Source: Sphingobacterium sp. xlx-96
GTDB taxonomy: Bacteria; Bacteroidota; Bacteroidia; Sphingobacteriales; Sphingobacteriaceae
DNA length: 64,000 bases
Reading direction: 5' to 3'
Assembly (NCBI RefSeq): GCF_011007365.1
Contig: NZ_WFKM01000001.1
Location: 434,001-498,000 of the forward strand
Of the stretch, positions 35,956 through 45,725 are shown one piece after another (position 1 is the stretch's first letter; each line of letters begins with the position of its first letter). The notes under the pieces were generated by a model. It saw only the letters and a program-made list of their open reading frames with translations, had not been told where the DNA came from and searched no databases. A program made the translations under genes and the position numbers.

Positions 35956-35986
35956 CAAACCTACATAAATTCGTCTTTACAAGCAA
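35956..35986 (-). promoter_or_regulatory. consensus promoter of the GHKL ATPase gene
   Basis: On the minus strand TAGGTTTG (35963 to 35956) is a perfect -7 box, and a TTG (plus-strand CAA at 35984-35986) lies exactly 20 bases upstream. The predicted transcript has a leader of about 19 bases before the ATG at 35933. Confidence 0.65.
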
Positions 35987-36207
35987 TATAATTGCGTTGT
36001 ATTCTAAAGACGGATTTTGTAGCGCTACTCATCCATTTAATTATTTTTGGTCAAAATAGAGAAAATCTATTGCATGACGGTACAAGACATAACTGAAAAA
36101 AAATCCATTGAAAGAAGAAGTGTGTTTTACTTACTTATTAAGTAATTTATATTTTTTTATCCTCAAAGGATATTTTTTCATATGTTTAACGTGTTTAATT
36201 TTAAAGA

Positions 36208-37224
36208 ATGAAGATTCGTAATATATTCTGGATTACTATTTGCTCATTATTATGGTTGAGTTGTTCAAAAAAGACAGCCATTGAAGAAATAGAAGCGAGC
36301 ATACCCAAAGAGCCTACTGAAGAAGTTACTCCTAATCCGAAACCCATATTTGAGAAACGTCAGGTTCGGCTCGAGATGAGGGAATACTATACCGACCAAA
36401 ATATTGACGAGAACTATTTTTTAGGGAGTATCTGGCATCTTAAAGATACAATACAAGGCTTACGGCTTGAAAGCTTGAAAAAAATAGCCAAAGATACTAA
36501 ATTCCATATTTTATCGTACAATGATCCATCCATAGATATAGGCTTCTTTGAGCCTAATTACAACTCGATTTTGACTTACGCTAATAAATTCAAGAAATCA
36601 GGTCAGTTCAGTAGTATGAATTTTTCGAAGACTACGTTTGCCGATTATGCGGAGATTCAAGGTTATTTAGGCTATTCCAAGGATGTACAACAGGTATTGT
36701 CACTCGTTCGGCATTCTGACTCGACTACCGTCCAAAAGAAATACAATACATTGCTTTATAATAATCTGAACAAGCTCACACTTTTCGTTGATTACTTAGA
36801 ATATGATGAAGCATACCCTGATCAAGTAATTACTCCGTTAAAGAAAGAAGGTTACAATCCCTATCTGCTCGCATCGGTCACCTATGGCAGTCAGTTGATT
36901 CTTATGGGAGAGAGCGATTCTACGCGTGTAAGTCTAAATTTAGCCCTTGAAAAGTTATTGGATAGTAAACCTCTAGATAATACGGATCTAAAGGTGCTAG
37001 AGCGTAGTCGGGTGTTATTTTATTATCGAGGAGGGGGCAAAGAGAGCTTCGTTCAGTACCCAAAGGGGGCTAAAGCTGTTCAATCAACAGTCACGGAACT
37101 GCTTGCGATGATCAAACAAACAGAAAACATTTTCAACTATCCCCTCAAATATTCGTTCATGAGTATGGCCGATTACAGTGTATTAAGTACCTACAATATA
37201 TACAACATGCATATCAAAAAGTAA
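36208..37224 (+). CDS. lipoprotein of unknown function
   Basis: A 338-residue protein with a lipoprotein signal (LLWLSCSKK, Cys19) and a short Pro/Glu-rich linker (PKEPTEEVTPNPKP). A mixed charged domain follows, without cysteines or motifs I can name. It carries DYAEIQGYLGYS and SVTYGSQLILMGESDSTR; the latter somewhat resembles the thiol-activated cytolysin/MAC-like vocabulary, but I would not claim it. It is monocistronic on the + strand, divergent from the GHKL ATPase. The product is probably exposed on the outer membrane. Confidence 0.7.
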   Translation: MKIRNIFWITICSLLWLSCSKKTAIEEIEASIPKEPTEEVTPNPKPIFEKRQVRLEMREYYTDQNIDENYFLGSIWHLKDTIQGLRLESLKKIAKDTKFHILSYNDPSIDIGFFEPNYNSILTYANKFKKSGQFSSMNFSKTTFADYAEIQGYLGYSKDVQQVLSLVRHSDSTTVQKKYNTLLYNNLNKLTLFVDYLEYDEAYPDQVITPLKKEGYNPYLLASVTYGSQLILMGESDSTRVSLNLALEKLLDSKPLDNTDLKVLERSRVLFYYRGGGKESFVQYPKGAKAVQSTVTELLAMIKQTENIFNYPLKYSFMSMADYSVLSTYNIYNMHIKK

Positions 37225-37424
37225 AAGTACCTTGAGTCATTCCTCCTGTCGCGATTTTTTTCGAGGTTCGTACATGGGTGTTATTTTTCCTCAAAAACTA
37301 ATAGCAGATCGGTGTTTTGAGAAGTAATGACTATTGCCTAAGGTGTTCAATTTCTTGCCTTATGACAAATATTATCACAACATCTATTTATAGACTTGTA
37401 TAAAAAATAAGTTTTTGAAAGAAA

Positions 37425-37556
37425 GTGATTCTAATCTATAATGGAGCTTATATAGCAATCATTTTGTCTCTTGGTTCAAAAGCATACTCTAAGAAAGAAT
37501 ACGAAACATCCTTGGAGCTGTTGAAAATCAAACCAAGCTGGCGGATCGACAAGTAA
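37425..37556 (+). pseudogene. possible 43-codon gene remnant before the RibD-like gene
   Basis: The gap at 37225-37566 holds a GTG-started frame of 43 codons ending 10 bases before the next gene. Its C-terminal part reads like folded protein (SKKEYETSLELLKIKPSWR), preceded by a hydrophobic stretch. A stop codon lies two codons upstream of the GTG. It may be the tail of a lost gene or a short real one. I recognise no family. Confidence 0.25.
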
Positions 37557-37566
37557 TTAAACACCT

Positions 37567-38115
37567 ATGAAAAAAGTAATAGCGGCAATGAATATGACGA
37601 TTGACGGATTTTGCGATCATACCTCAGGTATCCCTGACGAAGAGATACATCAACACTATGCAGATCTGTTGCGAACGGCTAGTATCGCTTTATTCGGTAG
37701 AATAACTTATCAGCTTATGGAGTTTTGGCGTACCGTGTTGGTCAATCCAACAGGCGATAAAGCGATGGATGATTTCGCTATCGCTATAGACAATACACCT
37801 AAGCTTGTTTTTTCACATATGCTGAAAAGTATAGATTGGAGGAGTGCAAAGTTAGCTAGTCAAGATCTGGAGAAAGAGGTTTTACGCCTTCGACAGGAGT
37901 CTGGAAAGGATATATTTGTATGCAGCCCGAGTTTGATTGTAGCATTGACCAAACTCAATTTGATAGATGAATATCAACTTTGTATTCACCCTGTTATAGC
38001 AGGTGGCGGATTGGCACTATTTAAAAATATTAGCCATAAAATTAACCTCAAACTCATCAAAACCAAAACATTTAGTGCAGGTGCAGTTATACTGTATTAT
38101 GAACGTATCAACTAA
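37567..38115 (+). CDS. dihydrofolate reductase-like protein (RibD C-terminal family)
   Basis: A 182-residue protein with the RibD_C/DHFR-like fold. It begins KKVIAAMNMTIDGFCDH, with ALFGRITYQLMEFW as the NADPH-site helix, DIFVCSPSLIVALTKLNLIDEY, and CIHPVIAGGGLALF near the end. The fold binds NAD(P)H, but most stand-alone members have no known substrate, and true folate activity is doubtful. The gene is followed by a 282-base gap before the next sigma factor gene. Confidence 0.87.
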   Translation: MKKVIAAMNMTIDGFCDHTSGIPDEEIHQHYADLLRTASIALFGRITYQLMEFWRTVLVNPTGDKAMDDFAIAIDNTPKLVFSHMLKSIDWRSAKLASQDLEKEVLRLRQESGKDIFVCSPSLIVALTKLNLIDEYQLCIHPVIAGGGLALFKNISHKINLKLIKTKTFSAGAVILYYERIN

Positions 38116-38384
38116 CAAGGTACGAATGATCGGCCACTGCGTAATTTTCCTTTCTAAAGTTGTTTCAGAATAGCTCTGTTTGTCTTTAGCTTCAATTGAA
38201 CAGTTGGATAAGATTAGTTTTTTTACGCAATTGCAATCGTAATTACATCGTGGGGGATCATTGACAGATCAGAATACGTTGATATTTTTGTTTTTATCGA
38301 TTTTTATTCAATATTTTTATGGTGATAAATTTGATGCACAAATAACTTAACCTAGATATAACAAAAGATTTATATCGGGTATCC

Positions 38385-38392
38385 TAAATTTG
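38385..38392 (+). promoter_or_regulatory. -7 box (TAAATTTG) next to the locus 2 sigma factor start
   Basis: TAAATTTG is a full match to the TAnnTTTG consensus and ends 6 bases before the GTG start codon at 38398. The predicted transcription start at about 38396 would make the mRNA nearly leaderless. No clear -33 element was seen. Confidence 0.5.
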
Positions 38393-38397
38393 CCAAT

Positions 38398-38964
38398 GTG
38401 AATCCAAATGAATTGAACAGCTCTCATAAAGCAGAACATCAGCTGCTTGACCAACTCGCTTCTGGGAGTCATGAGGCTTTCGAAAAGCTGTACCGCTTGC
38501 ATTGGATATTTGTTTATAATGAAGCCTATAGACGGTTACGCAATCAAGACGAGGCTGAAAATATCACACAGGATATCTTTACAACGCTATGGGAAAACAG
38601 GGAGAAGACATCGATTCAGGAACTTAAGTCTTATCTTTTTGTCCTAACGAGGAATAAAACCCTTAATTTCATTCTCAAAAATAAGCCCGCCTTAATCACA
38701 GACTACGAAGAGAATATTCAGAATGATTCATCTCCTTTAAAAGACCTACTTACGAAAGAAGCTTACGATACTGTTCATGAAAAGATTCTTTCTTTGCCCC
38801 CACAGCAGCGAGCAGTTTTTGCCATGCGATACCATGAAAATAGATCTACAGATGAAATCGCAGCAGTGATGGGACTCTCTATAAAAACAGTTCGGAACCA
38901 CCTTGGGAAAGCTATTTCTGCAATCCGAAGTATACTCAAGTTTCTGATTCTACTTTTCTTTTAA
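38398..38964 (+). CDS. ECF-type RNA polymerase sigma factor (locus 2)
   Basis: A 188-residue sigma factor starting with GTG; no upstream alternative exists because the nearby ATG is followed by a stop. Region 2 (about 18-85, AFEKLYRLHWIFVYNEAYRRL, then AENITQDIFTTLWENR) and region 4 (about 130-182, LPPQQRAVFAMRYHENRSTDEI, then LSIKTVRNHLGKAI) are complete. It heads a locus of FecR, SusC with STN, SusD and two secreted proteins. It probably turns on these genes when the SusC ligand is present. Confidence 0.92.
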   Translation: MNPNELNSSHKAEHQLLDQLASGSHEAFEKLYRLHWIFVYNEAYRRLRNQDEAENITQDIFTTLWENREKTSIQELKSYLFVLTRNKTLNFILKNKPALITDYEENIQNDSSPLKDLLTKEAYDTVHEKILSLPPQQRAVFAMRYHENRSTDEIAAVMGLSIKTVRNHLGKAISAIRSILKFLILLFF

Positions 38965-39021
38965 TTTTTTTATATCCCACTGGGCTTTCCTGTTTATCAT
39001 CTGTCTTTAGTATAAGAACAG

Positions 39022-40110
39022 ATGATGAAAAAGAACCTCAAAGACATAATACAAAAATATCTTCTTGGCAAAGCTGACAAGAAGCAAATAGATCATGTAG
39101 AGCATTACTACGATGACTTGCAGTCCGATCTCGATATTACCAAAGAAAAGTCTACGAGACAATTAGAAGAGATGGAATCCCGCATATGGATCAATATACA
39201 TGCGCAGCAAAAGGTGAAGACTTTACGCCGTTCTAGGCATCGGTACATACGTTGGGCAGCAGCAGTGCTTTTACCCTTGTTGTTGGTGGGGGGCTACTAT
39301 CTGAAGTCGATAAATAGGACTGAGGTTGATTTGGCCGAGGTAGGTCCGGGCAAGTTTGGTGCTAATTTAATCACAGAGACCGGACAGGTATATTCCCTGA
39401 CATCTTTGGAGGATTTAGCAAAGCTGGAAGACGAAGGTATTTATCGGGAAGAAGATGGGAAGGAAGTTGGTATGCATGAGATTGTAACACCAAAAGGCGG
39501 GTATTATCAGTTGGTTTTATCTGACGGTACGTCTGTATGGCTTAATGCTGCTACGGCTATACGATTTCCTGCACGATTTGCAAGTGGTAAAAGAGAGGTG
39601 TTCTTATCAGGCGAAGCTTATTTTGATGTTTCACATGACAAATCAGCTCCTTTTATTGTTCACACAGACCAACAATCAACAAGAGTCTTAGGGACAAAGT
39701 TTAATATTACCTCATACAAAGGACAGCAGGCTGATATTGTTACTTTAATAGAAGGTTCGGTCGAGGCGACATCCAATTATAACGATAAAATCCTTATGAC
39801 TCCAGGTCATCAGGCATATATTGGGAAGCAGATACGCTATACCACTGTAGAAAATGCAGAAGATGTTGCGGCTTGGCGTAAAGGCGAGTTTTTCTTTGAT
39901 AATACGCCAATCGGCGAAGTCATGACCCGAATCGGTCTGTGGTACAATATCGAGGTCAATCTTGACAATCTTCCTGAAAACAGATTGAACGGGTTGGTCA
40001 ACAGAAATGTGCCGTTAAAGAAGCTGTTAGACCTGATCGAAACCACTTCGAATGTCAAAATTATAGTCAAGGAGGGCCGACTCACCATCGCTACGAATCA
40101 AGAAAAATAA
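39022..40110 (+). CDS. FecR-type anti-sigma factor (locus 2)
   Basis: A 362-residue protein with a cytosolic N-terminal sigma-binding part and one transmembrane segment (about 76-91, WAAAVLLPLLLVGGYYL). The FecR domain follows (TPKGGYYQLVLSDGTSVWL, then REVFLSGEAYFDVSH), with a C-terminal DUF4974-like region (VAAWRKGEFFFDNTPIGEV). It lies 57 bases after the sigma gene and 36 before SusC. It should hold the sigma factor until SusC signals. Confidence 0.93.
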   Translation: MMKKNLKDIIQKYLLGKADKKQIDHVEHYYDDLQSDLDITKEKSTRQLEEMESRIWINIHAQQKVKTLRRSRHRYIRWAAAVLLPLLLVGGYYLKSINRTEVDLAEVGPGKFGANLITETGQVYSLTSLEDLAKLEDEGIYREEDGKEVGMHEIVTPKGGYYQLVLSDGTSVWLNAATAIRFPARFASGKREVFLSGEAYFDVSHDKSAPFIVHTDQQSTRVLGTKFNITSYKGQQADIVTLIEGSVEATSNYNDKILMTPGHQAYIGKQIRYTTVENAEDVAAWRKGEFFFDNTPIGEVMTRIGLWYNIEVNLDNLPENRLNGLVNRNVPLKKLLDLIETTSNVKIIVKEGRLTIATNQEK

Positions 40111-40146
40111 TATGCGAGTAATCAAACTAATTAAACAATCAAATTC

Positions 40147-43100
40147 ATGAGTTTTTTTAAAAGAAGAAAAGGAGTGTTGGGGCTGGCTTTGGCCCTGCAG
40201 TTAGGAGCAGTGATGCCCACTGTACATGCTGCTTCCCTACAGCGGGTGTCTTTAGATGTTAAGAATGAAAAGTTGGTCGATGTATTTAAAAAAATAAAAC
40301 AACAGACCAATGTTTCCTATCTGTTCGATGGTCAGTATAGAAGTGAGGCTAATAGGGTGTCTATAAAGGCACAAAATGTAGATCTTGCAGAATTGTTGTC
40401 GGATATCTTCAAAGGACAGCCCTTTGACTATGAACTGAACCAAGGTGTCATCGTTATAAAAGACAAAGCTGCGCCAGTTCCGGCTCTACGAAAAATCGAT
40501 GTAATCCAACAGTTTGTTGCCGGGTTTGTGGTGACGGAGACAGGGGGAGCTCTAGCAGGCGCGTCGGTACAAATCATCGATGGAAGCAAGGCTACGCAAA
40601 CGGATGAAAAGGGCTATTTTAATTTGCCTATTACAGGAACATCAGCGACCGTACGTGTCAGTTTTACGGGGTATGAGTCGAAGATTGTCACCATTCGTAT
40701 GCATGAAGCCCCGAAGGTTATATTGAACGTTGAAGAGAAGCTTTTAGAAGAGACCGTTGTGGTAGGATACGGCACGCAGCGTAGGTCGCTGGTGACCAGC
40801 GCTGTTGGAAGCCTTAAAATCGATGATTCGAATATGCGACAGGTGGCGAGTCCCACGAGGTTACTCGAAGGTCGCATTGCTGGTGTAAATGTATCTATGG
40901 GATCGGGCAATCTAGCTTCTGGAGAAAAAATTACTATACGAGGTAATTCTTCTATCAGCGCTGGAAATAACCCCTTGTACGTAGTCGACGGAGTACCAAT
41001 CAATACTTCGGATATGGCGTTATTTTCATTTGGAGAGTCCTACAGTCCACTAGCTGCGTTTAATCATGCCGATATAGAATCCATCGAAATCTTGAAAGAT
41101 GCCGCATCAGCTGCTATTTACGGTTCGCGCGCTAGTAACGGTGTTGTACTTATCACCACGAAGTCTGGTAAAGCTGGGAGGAATGATGTACGGATTAATG
41201 TAACAAGCGGTTTTAGCCAGTTTGCCAATAAGGATAAGATAAAGCTCGCTAATTCCGAGCAGTATATAGCCAGCTTTAATGCCGGTGTGGACAATTACAA
41301 TAAGCAATACGGGCGTAAAGTAGGAGACAGTGATTATAAGATACGTATCCAAAATCCCTATCAGGGACTTCCAGATACAGACTGGTTAGGACTGATCTTG
41401 CAGACAGGGTATTTTCAAAACTATGATGCAGCACTCTCAGGAGGAAATACCAAGACCAATTATTATTTTGGACTGGGACTTACCGATCAGTCGGGCGTAG
41501 TTAAGAACAATGCGATTCGTAAGTATAACCTGAATACAAAAGTCAGCCACAAGTTTGCTGATTGGCTAGAGGTAGGGGCAAATAATATGGGGAATTTCAT
41601 TAAAAACAACCAAGTGCCTGGTGCCAACTTAGGGTCTACCATTATTGCGCGTGCTATTGAACAACGCCCTTTCGACCGTCCTTTTAAGCCTAATGGCGAT
41701 TATTATGTGGGAGGTACAGATGAGCTGACGCGACACAATCCGTTACAGATCCTAAACGAGCAGGATGCTTACGTAGATAATTATAGATATCTGGGTACGT
41801 ATTATGGGCAGGCTAATTTTTTAGACCATTTTTCATTTAGATCATCTTTTAGTGCAGATATCGGTTACACCTATGATTATACCTATTATAATCAAAAGCA
41901 TCCTTATGGTACTGGAGTAGGTCGATTGTTGGATTATAACAGGTTGATCCAAAACGTTGTGTTTGATAACGTTTTGAATTATAATAATACGTTTGGGGAG
42001 CTGACTGTATCGGCTATGTTGGGACATTCGTATCAGAAGCAGATGAGCCGATCTTCGTCCATTGACGGTCGCGGGTTTCCGACCCCATCTTTGCAGGTCA
42101 TATCTGTAGCATCAGAAATTTTCGCCGCCAGTGGTGGTATTGGCGAGTATGCGTTGGAGTCTTATTTCGGAAGAGGTACTTTTTCCTACAAAGACCGCTA
42201 TTTAATGACTGCTACTTTACGGGCTGATGGATCTTCTAAATTTCATAGGGACAATCGTTGGGGATATTTCCCTTCCCTCTCTTTTGGCTGGAATATTTCC
42301 AATGAAGAGTTTATGGGGATCAATGAAAATGATTTGAAGTTCAGAGCAAGCTACGGTGTCACTGGAAATCAGGAGGGGATTGGGCAGTATGCCTATCAAG
42401 CGCTTATGTCAGGAGGACAGAATTATGGTAATGAATCCGGGATATCCGTTTCTTCTTTTGGTAACAAAGACCTACGTTGGGAAAAAGCAAACCAGTATGA
42501 TGTTGGTTTTGATGTCTCTTTTTTTAAAAGAAAGCTGAATATCGTATTTGATGCTTATTACAAAAAGACATACGATCTTCTTTACAGCATGCCTATTCAT
42601 GCTACGACAGGGATGACGAGTATCGTGAGCAATGTTGGCTCTATGATGAATAAGGGGCTCGAGCTTGGCATCAATACCAATGTGCCGCTGGGACAAGTAC
42701 AGTGGAAGTCAGCGTTTAATATCGCCCACAATACCAATCGTATTACCTCTTTACTGGAGGACCAGACACCGATTGCGATAGGTGATAATAGAGCGTTAAA
42801 AGTAGGTGAGAGTATTGGTGCATTCTATTTATTCGACTGGGATGGACTATTTCAATACGATGGCGAAGTGCCACAGGAGCAGTTTGAACTGGGGGTGCGC
42901 GCCGGAGATGTGCGTTGGCGCGATGTCGATGGCAATAATATTATCAATGACAACGACCGTATGGTGTTAGGAAATGCCAATCCCAAGTTTACAGGAGGTT
43001 GGAATAACTCTTTCTCCTATAAAGGTGTACAATTGGACTTTCTGTTTACCTACTCCTATGGCGCTGACGTGTATGCGCAATGGAAATCAACAGGAATGGC

Positions 43101-43482
43101 CAATCTAGGAGCAAATTTCGCTAAAGATTTGAGCTACGTAGAAAACGCATGGACAGGGGCTGGTAGTACAAATGTGTACCCAAGAGCATTGGTCGGATTA
43201 GGTCATAATACGAAAAACTCAACACGTTTTCTCGAAGATGGCTCTTTCATCCGTCTGCGCTCTATGACATTGGCTTATAATTTTGATAAGCAATTTATAA
43301 GACAGGTTAAGTTAAATGGTCTTCGGGTATTTGCTACTGTAGATAACCTGTTTCTACTGACAAACTATTCTGGATGGGATCCTGAGGTGAATAATAATCT
43401 TGATCCACGATATTACGGCGTTGATCTATTTGGGGTACCTCAACCTAGAACTTTTAGCTTTGGCGTAAACATTAATCTATAA
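40147..43482 (+). CDS. SusC/RagA TonB-linked outer membrane protein with STN domain (locus 2)
   Basis: A 1111-residue TonB-dependent transporter. It has a signal peptide ending near VHAAS and an STN domain (about 32-100, KLVDVFKKIKQQTNVSYLFDGQ). A carboxypeptidase-like sandwich (about 125-195), the plug (GYGTQRRSLVTSAVGSL) and a long barrel ending TFSFGVNINL follow. The STN suits signalling to the adjacent FecR. SusD follows after 4 bases. The imported ligand is unknown, but the enzymes behind it suggest a phosphodiester-bearing glycan. Confidence 0.95.
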   Translation: MSFFKRRKGVLGLALALQLGAVMPTVHAASLQRVSLDVKNEKLVDVFKKIKQQTNVSYLFDGQYRSEANRVSIKAQNVDLAELLSDIFKGQPFDYELNQGVIVIKDKAAPVPALRKIDVIQQFVAGFVVTETGGALAGASVQIIDGSKATQTDEKGYFNLPITGTSATVRVSFTGYESKIVTIRMHEAPKVILNVEEKLLEETVVVGYGTQRRSLVTSAVGSLKIDDSNMRQVASPTRLLEGRIAGVNVSMGSGNLASGEKITIRGNSSISAGNNPLYVVDGVPINTSDMALFSFGESYSPLAAFNHADIESIEILKDAASAAIYGSRASNGVVLITTKSGKAGRNDVRINVTSGFSQFANKDKIKLANSEQYIASFNAGVDNYNKQYGRKVGDSDYKIRIQNPYQGLPDTDWLGLILQTGYFQNYDAALSGGNTKTNYYFGLGLTDQSGVVKNNAIRKYNLNTKVSHKFADWLEVGANNMGNFIKNNQVPGANLGSTIIARAIEQRPFDRPFKPNGDYYVGGTDELTRHNPLQILNEQDAYVDNYRYLGTYYGQANFLDHFSFRSSFSADIGYTYDYTYYNQKHPYGTGVGRLLDYNRLIQNVVFDNVLNYNNTFGELTVSAMLGHSYQKQMSRSSSIDGRGFPTPSLQVISVASEIFAASGGIGEYALESYFGRGTFSYKDRYLMTATLRADGSSKFHRDNRWGYFPSLSFGWNISNEEFMGINENDLKFRASYGVTGNQEGIGQYAYQALMSGGQNYGNESGISVSSFGNKDLRWEKANQYDVGFDVSFFKRKLNIVFDAYYKKTYDLLYSMPIHATTGMTSIVSNVGSMMNKGLELGINTNVPLGQVQWKSAFNIAHNTNRITSLLEDQTPIAIGDNRALKVGESIGAFYLFDWDGLFQYDGEVPQEQFELGVRAGDVRWRDVDGNNIINDNDRMVLGNANPKFTGGWNNSFSYKGVQLDFLFTYSYGADVYAQWKSTGMANLGANFAKDLSYVENAWTGAGSTNVYPRALVGLGHNTKNSTRFLEDGSFIRLRSMTLAYNFDKQFIRQVKLNGLRVFATVDNLFLLTNYSGWDPEVNNNLDPRYYGVDLFGVPQPRTFSFGVNINL

Positions 43483-43486
43483 AACC

Positions 43487-44767
43487 ATGAAATTCCAAAA
43501 TATCTTTATATTGACATGTGCTGCAACGGTATCGTTGTTTAGCTCCTGTGCGGACAAGTTAGATCTCTATTCCCACTCGGCTATGGCTCCAGATGCGGTG
43601 ACAGCTAGCGATATACCGGCTCTGCGTCTAGGGATGTACAATAATATGCAGAATGATCCCGGTGTACACAATTTTATAATCTTTGATCTTTTAGGAGGTG
43701 ATTTGCAGACAGGGGCCAATAGCTCACCGCTTAATTTGATCAATGCTACGCTTTCTCCACTCAACTCCATCGTTTCTAGAGGCTGGAATGGTTATTATAG
43801 CTCATTGTACCAGGTGAATAACGTGTTGTCTATCTGTCTCGCTCAGCCAGAAAGTAGCCTCCGTAATTTAACTTTGGGCGAGGCTTATTATTTTAGAGCT
43901 TTAAATTATTACAATCTTATAACGCGTTGGGGCGGTGTACCGGTACTGCCTGGAAATACTTTAGATAAGCCTTTCCGGACACCTAAAGAGCAGGTTTGGG
44001 CCTTTATTGAAACCAATCTTATTGAGGCTGCAAAATACTTAACAACATCCAAATCTTATTATTATGTTTCGGCAGATGCCGTTAAGGCTTTGCAGGCGCG
44101 TGTGTATCTGGCACAGGGCAAAAAGCAAGAGGCTGCGGCGGCAGCACAGTCTCTTATTTCTTCTGGTAAATATGCATTGGATAGCTTTGAGAAAATCTTT
44201 AGGAAGCAGGCTAATGCAGAGGTCATCTTCGCATTTGAAAACCTTTCCGAAGAGTCATCCATTAATATTTCGGATCTATTTTACTCCTATGCACATCCGA
44301 ATAAAGGGCAGGGAAACTATAGAATCACTAACGAAACGGTCAATCTGTTTGCTCCTACGGATAAACGGCGTAACATGACCATCGTCAATATTGCGGGGAC
44401 CGATTGTGTCAACAAATATCCCAGCGGACAGACAGGGAGAGATCCGGTTATCATATCCCGTATTTCGGAGATGTATCTTATAGCTGCGGAAGGATTAGGA
44501 TTAGACAAAGGCTTGACCTATTTAAATGCCCTACGTCAATTTCGCGGATTACCTGCTGTAGCACCATCTTCGGAGAACGAGTTTATTACGGCATTACTTC
44601 GGGAACGGCAGCTCGAGCTCTTGGGTGAGAACTTTCGGTATTATGATTTGATCCGTACTGAAAAAGCTATAAGTACATTAGGTATTTTACCTTATCAGAC
44701 ACTTTTACCTATTCCTGGTAGTGAACTGCAACGCAATACAAATTTAGAACCTAATCCCGGCTATTAA
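43487..44767 (+). CDS. SusD/RagB substrate-binding lipoprotein (locus 2)
   Basis: A rather short SusD (426 residues) with the lipobox Cys21 (LFSSCADK). Typical segments are LTLGEAYYFRALNYYNLITRWGG, RISEMYLIAAEGLG and ELLGENFRYYDLIRTEKAI, with the C-terminal YQTLLPIPGSEL. It pairs with the SusC 4 bases upstream, and the glycosidase gene starts 2 bases after it, so all are in one operon. Confidence 0.94.
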   Translation: MKFQNIFILTCAATVSLFSSCADKLDLYSHSAMAPDAVTASDIPALRLGMYNNMQNDPGVHNFIIFDLLGGDLQTGANSSPLNLINATLSPLNSIVSRGWNGYYSSLYQVNNVLSICLAQPESSLRNLTLGEAYYFRALNYYNLITRWGGVPVLPGNTLDKPFRTPKEQVWAFIETNLIEAAKYLTTSKSYYYVSADAVKALQARVYLAQGKKQEAAAAAQSLISSGKYALDSFEKIFRKQANAEVIFAFENLSEESSINISDLFYSYAHPNKGQGNYRITNETVNLFAPTDKRRNMTIVNIAGTDCVNKYPSGQTGRDPVIISRISEMYLIAAEGLGLDKGLTYLNALRQFRGLPAVAPSSENEFITALLRERQLELLGENFRYYDLIRTEKAISTLGILPYQTLLPIPGSELQRNTNLEPNPGY

Positions 44768-44769
44768 CT

Positions 44770-45717
44770 ATGAAGATGATCCAAATACAAAAAACCTTAT
44801 TGGCTACAACGCTTGGACTTGCCCTCACGGTATTGTCCTGTAGCAATAAAGAAGAGTTTATTAGGGTAGAAGATACCTATTCTCTTATACCTACCTCAGA
44901 GGTAGGTAAGAAAATTGTCGAACAGACAGATCTTATGGTGCACATCCATCAGGACAGTGCCTATCAAATTGTGGATGGGGTCAGTGCTACAGAGATAAGC
45001 TATATATCGAAGACAGGTCTTGCGAAGAAAATATTTGTCATTGAGGCAGATCTTACCAATCCCAACATCGGTGTTGAAGTTTCGACGCCCAATAACTCTG
45101 CTCAGTTTGGTATGCAACCCATGACTGCGCAGGCTACGTTTGAGGATTATGAAGGGCATAAAGTATGGGCAGGGATCAATGCTGATTTTTACAATATGAC
45201 CAACGGTACTCCTCAAGGTATTGTATATAAGGAAGGTGTCGCAATCAAGACTACCGTTACAGATCAAGTGAATACTTTCTTTGCTATACTAAAGAGCGGA
45301 AAGGCTTTTGTCGGTAATCAGGCCGATTATGCACAAGTGAAAAGCGAGATCCAAGAAGCTGTGGGTGGACGCGTTACTCTAGTTGCTGATGGGATATTAC
45401 AAGCTCAGACATCTGATGTCTTGGAACCGCGTACAGCCATTGGAGTTTCTCAGGATGGAACTAAGGTATTTATGCTTGTCGTAGACGGACGCAGGTTTCA
45501 TTATTCCAATGGTATGAGCTACGAAGAGTTGGGCAAATGCTTAAAAGCACTTGGAGCCTACGATGCTATTAATCTTGATGGCGGAGGTTCTAGTACCTAT
45601 TTCAAGCGAAGTACAGCAGATTTCAGTATAGGTAGGTTTCAATTACGCAATTGGCCTTCCGATAATGGTGGTGCAGAGCGTGCTGTGGCCAATGGTTTAT
45701 TGTTAATAGCAAAATAG
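44770..45717 (+). CDS. phosphodiester glycosidase family lipoprotein (NAGPA domain)
   Basis: A 315-residue lipoprotein (Cys24, TVLSCSNKE) whose body matches the NAGPA/DUF2233 domain. Diagnostic stretches are WAGINADFYNMTNGTPQGIV (Asn and Asp of the active site region), PRTAIGVSQDGTKVFMLVVDGR and the strongly conserved AINLDGGGSSTYF. The founding mammalian enzyme removes GlcNAc from GlcNAc-alpha-1-phospho-mannose. Bacterial members are thought to cleave sugar-1-phosphodiester bonds in wall or capsule polymers. It starts 2 bases after SusD. No other glycoside hydrolase is in this locus, so it is the best clue to the substrate. Confidence 0.9.
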   Translation: MKMIQIQKTLLATTLGLALTVLSCSNKEEFIRVEDTYSLIPTSEVGKKIVEQTDLMVHIHQDSAYQIVDGVSATEISYISKTGLAKKIFVIEADLTNPNIGVEVSTPNNSAQFGMQPMTAQATFEDYEGHKVWAGINADFYNMTNGTPQGIVYKEGVAIKTTVTDQVNTFFAILKSGKAFVGNQADYAQVKSEIQEAVGGRVTLVADGILQAQTSDVLEPRTAIGVSQDGTKVFMLVVDGRRFHYSNGMSYEELGKCLKALGAYDAINLDGGGSSTYFKRSTADFSIGRFQLRNWPSDNGGAERAVANGLLLIAK

Positions 45718-45725
45718 AACATGTT

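Noticed and set aside
36208..37224. Lipoprotein as a thiol-activated cytolysin-like protein
   Set aside because: Only a short stretch looked similar and it lacks the family's Trp-rich undecapeptide; no function was assigned.
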